From Novosphingobium sp. EMRT-2 (lineage in GTDB: Bacteria > Pseudomonadota > Alphaproteobacteria > Sphingomonadales > Sphingomonadaceae): DNA of 64,000 nt. Within the stretch, counting starts at the first letter, position 1; each line of letters begins with the position of its first letter. Shown one piece after another: positions 59,931 to 64,000 of the stretch. Below the pieces are notes generated by a model. That model was not told where the DNA came from, made no database searches, and was given only the letters and a program-made list of their open reading frames with translations. A program made the position numbers and the translations under genes. Where the stretch lies: positions 62,001-126,000 of the forward strand of contig NZ_CP039699.1 of the NCBI RefSeq assembly GCF_005145025.1, read 5' to 3'.

Positions 59931-60605
59931 CTACCCGTTCCGTTCGGTTGCGGCAAGAACAGGTATCCGCCGAAGGCGTTCCAGTCCATCCCATGCCGCA
60001 AACCCGTCCCAGCGAGGCTCCACTGGCAAACTCAATGGATTGAGCAGGCATGCCTCTGCCAGCGTCGTCTCCATTCTACCAAAATTGCAGGGCGCGCACG
60101 TAACGACCACGTTTTCAAGGCTGCTCTCGCCGCCACGGCTGTTGGGCAAGACATGGTCATATTGCAGCCACATGCACTGGAACGCCGCATGTTGCCCGGC
60201 ATTGCGGTTCGTCCAGGTCACCGTATCCGGATATTCCCTGTTCAACAGCGTTCGGATTGCGGGGTCCACAACTGGTATCCCGCAGAAGCGGCAATGATAG
60301 CCATCACGTTCCACCACTGCTTTCTTCGTCGCCGGCGTCGGCATCCTGGGAACCGGACGAGCGTCCTTTGCAAGGTATGGTGGACCATCAGGTATGGAAA
60401 TGAACCCGTGCCGTACCCGGCAGCCGGCACCCCAGGCAGCGTCGGTATATTGCCACACGACCGGACTATTCGCTTCGGCGAAGCAGCGGTCCGCTGTTTT
60501 CCGATCACCTGCCAGATGTGCGTCGACGCCGCTCGAGAGCAGTCTCGCCACTTCAAAGATCTCCGGAATGGGCTGCATGAGGCTGCGGCGAAGAGAGCGT
60601 GTCAT
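59931..60605 (-). CDS. HNH endonuclease
   Basis: The 224-residue product has an HNH nuclease domain: VVERDGYHCRFCGIPVVDP (first Cys pair), MWLQYDHVLPNSRGGESSLENVV (catalytic His with Asp, and Asn) and VTCAPCNFGRME (second Cys pair). The N-terminal ~90 residues are helical and unassigned. HNH proteins of this form act as homing-like, restriction or phage-resistance nucleases. No methylase lies beside it, so it is not an obvious restriction system. Confidence 0.88.
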   Translation of the reverse strand: MTRSLRRSLMQPIPEIFEVARLLSSGVDAHLAGDRKTADRCFAEANSPVVWQYTDAAWGAGCRVRHGFISIPDGPPYLAKDARPVPRMPTPATKKAVVERDGYHCRFCGIPVVDPAIRTLLNREYPDTVTWTNRNAGQHAAFQCMWLQYDHVLPNSRGGESSLENVVVTCAPCNFGRMETTLAEACLLNPLSLPVEPRWDGFAAWDGLERLRRIPVLAATERNG

Positions 60606-61473
60606 TCGTCAACTGTGTGATCACCGCCGTCGAGTGGCAAGATACGATATAGAGCTATGGTCCAGAGGCTTGGCCCCGCTCCGGCCCTGCGGTCCGCAGC
60701 GGAACCTGCCCTACTCGCCGGAGCGCGCTCCGGCTCCCCGAGCCCCGCTCGCGGGTCTCGGCTCATCCGAGTGACGGTCAGGGGCAGGGGAAAGGGGGAG
60801 GGACCGGCTTCGTCCCCGCCGTCGCCGCGCTGATGGACGCAGGGTGACGGGAAGTGGAGCGCGACCGTTGGTCCCGCGCGCCCTTGCGGCGATCGGCCGC
60901 TCGCGTTGCCGCTCACCGGCCCATCGCCCATGCCATCGCCGCCCGGGGACGGACGGCGATGCGTCCCCCACGCACAGGTCCTGTCCATCCTCTCCTACGC
61001 CACCTTGCAGGCTCCCGGCGTTGCAGCGTGGTTTCGGCAGGCAAGGAGTTGCGTCGAGGCCAGGCGCCTCTAGCCGGATCGGGGCCGCCGGCGTCTGTTT
61101 CTCCTCTCGAGAAGCGCCGGCCCCGATCCGCCAAGCTCTGCCAGTCCTCTCCCGTGCCTCTTGCCCGCCAAGTGCCCACGCCGCGCCTTGGGGCCTGCGA
61201 CGGCGGCTCCGGAGATGATGGACAGGAAAGGCCGAACCCTTGCGCGCGGGTGACCGGGAAGGAACCGGCCCCTGGTCGGGGCCGGGCGTGGTTCGTGCCC
61301 CGCGCTGCCGCGCGGCGTTTTCGATGCTCCGGCTCACCAGAGACGATAGGATTTGTGTCAAGAAATCAATCAGATAGACCAGATTTACCGCGCCCTGTAA
61401 TAAGTAAAGGCCAAGGCGGGAACAGTCCTTGGCAAGTCAACAGGGGCCTTGCCCGAATAGTCTGGAGTATATC
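60606..61473. other. 868-bp GC-rich stretch without a convincing gene
   Basis: Both strands have long open frames, but they are Arg/Pro/Ala/Ser-rich, lack ribosome sites and resemble the frames expected by chance at high GC. Short self-complementary runs are frequent. The last ~130 bases are more AT-rich and probably hold the promoter of the DUF736 gene. Confidence 0.6.
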
Positions 61474-61977
61474 ATGGCAACTATCGGTTATCTCGCACGC
61501 AGCGAACGTGGCGCATTTATCGGCAAGATCGACACGCTCGCCTTCAGCAATGTTGTCGGTCTGCGTCCCTTCCATTCCAGCAAGCCTAACGCACCCACTT
61601 TTGAAATGGTCGCGCGCACCGCGTCGCGTTCCTGGGTGGCGATCGGGGGCCTGTGGGAACAGACCATGAAAAGCACCGGCGAGAGCTTCCTTCAGGGGCG
61701 GATTGACGAACCGAGCATGGCGCGGCCGATGGACATCGCGCTCTTTCCCAACGAGGAAGGCGGCTTCAACATCGCATGGACCCGCCGCCGCACCCGGCAG
61801 GACCTGCCCACCGGGGAGGAGGGCATGGACATGCCGCCCGCCAGCGAAGCGCAGGACGATGGGCTGGGCAGCAGCACCGCAGGCGACGACACGTTCCTTG
61901 CCGGCATGACTGGTTCTGACATGACCGGACCCGCAAAGGCGAAGGGCCGCAAGGCCGCCGACGAGAACCCGGCCTGA
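61474..61977 (+). CDS. DUF736 family protein
   Basis: The 167-residue product starts at ATG 61474, with GGAGTA upstream. ATIGYLARSERGAFIGKIDTL, VGLRPFHSSKPNAPTFEMVA and SWVAIGGLWEQTMKSTGESF cover the DUF736 domain (about 1-115), which is found on most alphaproteobacterial plasmids and ICEs. The C-terminal ~50 residues are acidic, Gly- and Met-rich, and variable. Role unknown; often near tra genes, which are not seen in this window. Confidence 0.93.
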   Translation: MATIGYLARSERGAFIGKIDTLAFSNVVGLRPFHSSKPNAPTFEMVARTASRSWVAIGGLWEQTMKSTGESFLQGRIDEPSMARPMDIALFPNEEGGFNIAWTRRRTRQDLPTGEEGMDMPPASEAQDDGLGSSTAGDDTFLAGMTGSDMTGPAKAKGRKAADENPA

Positions 61978-61983
61978 ACCAAG

Positions 61984-62020
61984 TGGAGCCGGGAAGGGGG
62001 CTTCACCCTTTCCGGCTCCA
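61984..62020. terminator. Strong hairpin after the DUF736 gene
   Basis: TGGAGCCGGGAA (61984-61995) pairs with TTTCCGGCTCCA (62009-62020), a 12-bp stem with one G-T pair and a 13-base loop. No T-run follows, so it may work as an attenuator or mRNA-protecting structure rather than an intrinsic terminator. The 5' arm holds the GGGAAGGGGG run seen in the leaders elsewhere. Confidence 0.55.
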
Positions 62021-62090
62021 TGGCTGAACATCGGTTATGTTCGCCCCGACGCTTACAGAACATCCGGGGCGATGCACAAGGGCAATTCCC

Positions 62091-63071
62091 ATGGCACGCT
62101 TTGATACCTTCCGCGACTTCGCCACGCATTATGCAGACCTCACCAGCGCCGAAGCCTTCCCCGCCGCGTTCACCGCCGAAATCGCCAGCGCGCAGCTTTC
62201 TATTGTAGAAGAACCGACCAGCGCCGACATGCCCGACGAGCAACAGGCCCGCGCCTGCGTCGAGCAGATGACCGGCGACCTGTTCACGCTCCTTGCCGAT
62301 ACCCGTCTGGCCCCGCTTGCCCCCCGGATCGCATGGGGCATGGTCCATTCGTTCCACAAGGTTGCGCACTATCTGGCGGCGCAGGAGGATGACGCCGCGC
62401 GCGAGTTGGGCGAGCTTGCCCGTATCAGCGACCCTTCGGAAATCCACGCCGCGCAGATCGAGGACAGGCAGCGCCTGTGTCAGTCGCTCCATGAAGCCAT
62501 GGCCGCCATCGAATGCATGCGCGACCATGCCGCCGAGGTCTACCGCGTCGAAACCGGCAGGCCATGGAGCGCGACCGGGGGCAGCCGCACGAGCCGCGCG
62601 TTGACCGCCTCGCAGATCGAGGCGAGAGACTTCCTTGCCGCACGCGCGCAGGAGCGGCGCGAAGCCCACGCGCCGAGCGGGCCGCTTGTCGTGGTCTCGG
62701 GCGGCAGCAACTGGACCGAGATTGACGCAATCTGGAACCGGCTTGACCTGATCCATGCGCGCGTTCCGGCCATGGTGCTCGCCACCACCGCCCAGCAAAA
62801 GGGCGCGGACCTGATCGCGGCGCGCTGGGCAGCGGCGCGGGGCGTGCCCTCGGTGCATTTCCGGCTTGAGCGCCGACACGGCAACCGTGCTGGGTTCAAG
62901 CGCAACGAGCAGCTTGTGAACCTACGCCCCGTCGAGGCGATCATCTGCGAGGGCAGCGGCATTCAGGCGAACCTTGCCCAGCGGTGCCGCGCGGCGGGCG
63001 TTCCGCTTACCATCTACCGACACAGCGATTTCGCCGGCGACCGCGACGACGACGGAAAGGAGGTGGCCTGA
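62091..63071 (+). CDS. DUF2493 (SLOG-like) family protein
   Basis: The 326-residue product from ATG 62091 has a C-terminal DUF2493 domain (about 210-320): GPLVVVSGGSNWTEIDAIWN, VLATTAQQKGADLIAARWA and ICEGSGIQANLAQRCRAAGV form a Rossmann-like nucleotide-binding fold of the YspA/SLOG type. The N-terminal ~200 residues are helical (CVEQMTGDLFTLLADTRLAP, ELARISDPSEIHAAQIEDRQ). Many alphaproteobacterial plasmids carry it close to DUF736. SLOG proteins may sense nucleotide ligands; no activity is known for this subfamily. Confidence 0.9.
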   Translation: MARFDTFRDFATHYADLTSAEAFPAAFTAEIASAQLSIVEEPTSADMPDEQQARACVEQMTGDLFTLLADTRLAPLAPRIAWGMVHSFHKVAHYLAAQEDDAARELGELARISDPSEIHAAQIEDRQRLCQSLHEAMAAIECMRDHAAEVYRVETGRPWSATGGSRTSRALTASQIEARDFLAARAQERREAHAPSGPLVVVSGGSNWTEIDAIWNRLDLIHARVPAMVLATTAQQKGADLIAARWAAARGVPSVHFRLERRHGNRAGFKRNEQLVNLRPVEAIICEGSGIQANLAQRCRAAGVPLTIYRHSDFAGDRDDDGKEVA

Positions 63072-63596
63072 TCGCGCGAGGGCCAAAGGGCGGGGGATGG
63101 TGCCGGCATCCCCCTTGTCCGGGCAAGGGGCCGCCCTGGGCGCGCGGGTCCCCTCTGGCCCGCCTCGCGGCGGACCAGTCCCGCGCGCCGGCCCGCGCCA
63201 GGGGCGGGCCAGGTCCCGGCTCGCTCACGGCGGCACGGGGGCCGCCGGTTACGCCTCGCCGGGCCTGCATCATCAGCGACGCGCCATCCGGATAGCCTTC
63301 GCCTCGCTGACGGGCCGGCCCATGCCGGCCACGCCCACGCATCGGCGGGCGCGAGAGAGGCAGGGAAGGGGCCTGCTGCTGGTCGTCCCAGCATGGAGGC
63401 GAACCACGATCGCCCTCAAGGATCAGCGGCCCCTCCAATTTTCTGGCGAAAATTGGTTCCTCCGCTGCCCGCTCAGGCGCCGGCTGCGCCGTCCCTGACC
63501 GCGGTCGCGCTTCCCCTCCGCGCAAGGTCTTGCCGCTTGGCGGTACAGGGCGACGCGGTGTCGCTTCGTTCATCCAATCATGCTATGGAGATCATT
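63072..63596. other. 525-bp GC-rich stretch without a convincing gene
   Basis: Extremely GC-rich (many CCCGCG, GGGCC and GGCGG runs) up to about 63400. Frames on both strands are Arg/Pro/Gly-rich and lack ribosome sites. Similar in character to 60606-61473. Nothing else recognised. Confidence 0.6.
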
Positions 63597-63788
63597 ATGG
63601 CTACGCAGCACCCGAAAGAGCGTCTCGACCTCGACGAGCAGATCATCCGGATCGAGAAGCTTATCGTCGATGTTCAGAACACGCGACAGACGATGAGGCT
63701 GGAGCCTTGGAAACTGATGGCTACCGGAATTACGTCAGGTGCCGCGCTGTTTGCCGCTGCCGCGGCATTTACCAAGCTGCTCATGTAA
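63597..63788 (+). CDS. Small membrane protein
   Basis: A 63-residue product. ATG 63597 is chosen because GGAG lies six bases upstream; ATG 63585 is in frame. The first half is charged and helical (ATQHPKERLDLDEQIIRIEK, VQNTRQTMRLE) and the second is one TM segment, LMATGITSGAALFAAAAAFT. Similar proteins occur in phage and plasmid contexts. A terminator follows at once. Function unknown. Confidence 0.72.
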   Translation: MATQHPKERLDLDEQIIRIEKLIVDVQNTRQTMRLEPWKLMATGITSGAALFAAAAAFTKLLM

Positions 63789-63796
63789 TCCAATCC

Positions 63797-63825
63797 GGCC
63801 GGGGCTTCGCGCTCCGGCCTTTTTC
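63797..63825 (+). terminator. Rho-independent terminator
   Basis: GGCCGG (63797-63802) pairs with CCGGCC (63814-63819), extended by a G-C and a G-T pair, followed by TTTTT from 63820. It lies eight bases after the stop of the small membrane protein. Confidence 0.8.
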
Positions 63826-63900
63826 CTTGCGCCGGTCGATCTGCGTGGCCTGGGTTGACGTCTCACCTCAATCCCGACCCCAAACCGAGAATGGCAACGT

Positions 63901-64000
63901 GTGGTGGATGCCGTTGAAAAAGTCGCTTCTTGGTCGAAGGGTAAGGTTCCGATCGCTGCGGACGAACTGAGATACCTGGCTTCAGGTCATCGCGGCTTGT
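63901..64000 (+). CDS. Possible start of a gene running off the window
   Basis: From GTG 63901 (or GTG 63904) the frame is open to the window end: VDAVEKVASWSKGKVPIAAD, ELRYLASGHRGL. The composition has coding character and the open frame reaches back to about 63862 without an ATG. No ribosome site is clear. Too short to assign. Confidence 0.3.
   Translation, partial: MVDAVEKVASWSKGKVPIAADELRYLASGHRGL

Noticed and set aside
60711-61669. Long frames on both strands before the DUF736 gene
   Set aside because: Arg/Pro/Ser-rich, no ribosome site, overlapping on both strands; they look like composition artefacts.

Overview
The window looks like part of a large plasmid, or plasmid-derived region, of an alphaproteobacterium, most likely a sphingomonad (Sphingobium, Novosphingobium or Sphingopyxis type). 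The reasons are high GC, a replication initiator of the RPA family next to parAB, an iteron origin, and the accessory set usual on such plasmids: ArdC, a strawberry-notch helicase with an N-terminal methylase, DUF736, DUF1173, DUF2493, DUF3768 and pRiA4b ORF-3. No rRNA, tRNA, CRISPR array, relaxase or conjugation gene is visible. The genus is inferred from gene content, not measured.

Layout. 1-9.2 kb is a recombination island: two tyrosine recombinases (the first cut by the window edge), an amidoligase, a tniA-tniB-tniQ transposition operon on the minus strand, and two proteins with putative DNA-binding C-termini. 9.2-14 kb is the replication and partition core: an origin with four iterons at exact 22-bp spacing and two DnaA boxes, then repA, parB and parA. 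14.2-14.9 kb is a Phd/PIN toxin-antitoxin pair. 15-20 kb holds two identical 1296-bp IS5-family elements in opposite orientation around an HD-GYP gene. One has split a 1414-codon methylase-helicase gene and the other has cut a small zinc-ribbon gene. 23.9-28.5 kb has a zinc-ribbon gene, a HigBA pair, a long orphan ParB-like protein and an unknown gene.

28.5-31.7 kb is an inserted-looking cassette: a GHKL ATPase, a STAS-like DUF4325 protein and a membrane-anchored protein in one operon, followed by an IS110-family transposase gene. 31.8-37.1 kb is ardC and ten small, tightly packed plasmid genes. 37.3-41.7 kb is one 1467-residue P-loop (STAND/NACHT-like) protein with a nuclease-like C-terminus, a strong candidate defence gene. 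An IS21 element (41.9-44.4 kb) lies between two broken genes and lacks a target duplication.

44.5-57 kb carries functional cargo: a putative lipoprotein, a His-tailed DMT exporter, chromate transporter ChrA with an exported Fe/Mn superoxide dismutase, a complete His-Xaa-Ser peptide-modification operon (hxsA-hxsD-hxsB-hxsC), and several small secreted or membrane proteins. 57.3-64 kb returns to plasmid housekeeping genes (pRiA4b ORF-3, DUF1173, HNH nuclease, DUF736, DUF2493) separated by GC-rich stretches without convincing genes.

Working together: repA, parAB and two toxin-antitoxin pairs would replicate and hold the plasmid. ArdC and the methylase-helicase fit plasmid establishment. The P-loop/nuclease protein and the GHKL-STAS-membrane cassette are candidate conflict systems. 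ChrA and SOD would protect against chromate and the superoxide it produces. The most interesting loci are the 1467-residue ATPase, the GHKL/STAS/membrane operon, the His-Xaa-Ser operon, and a repeated purine-box-plus-hairpin leader found before four unrelated plasmid genes.
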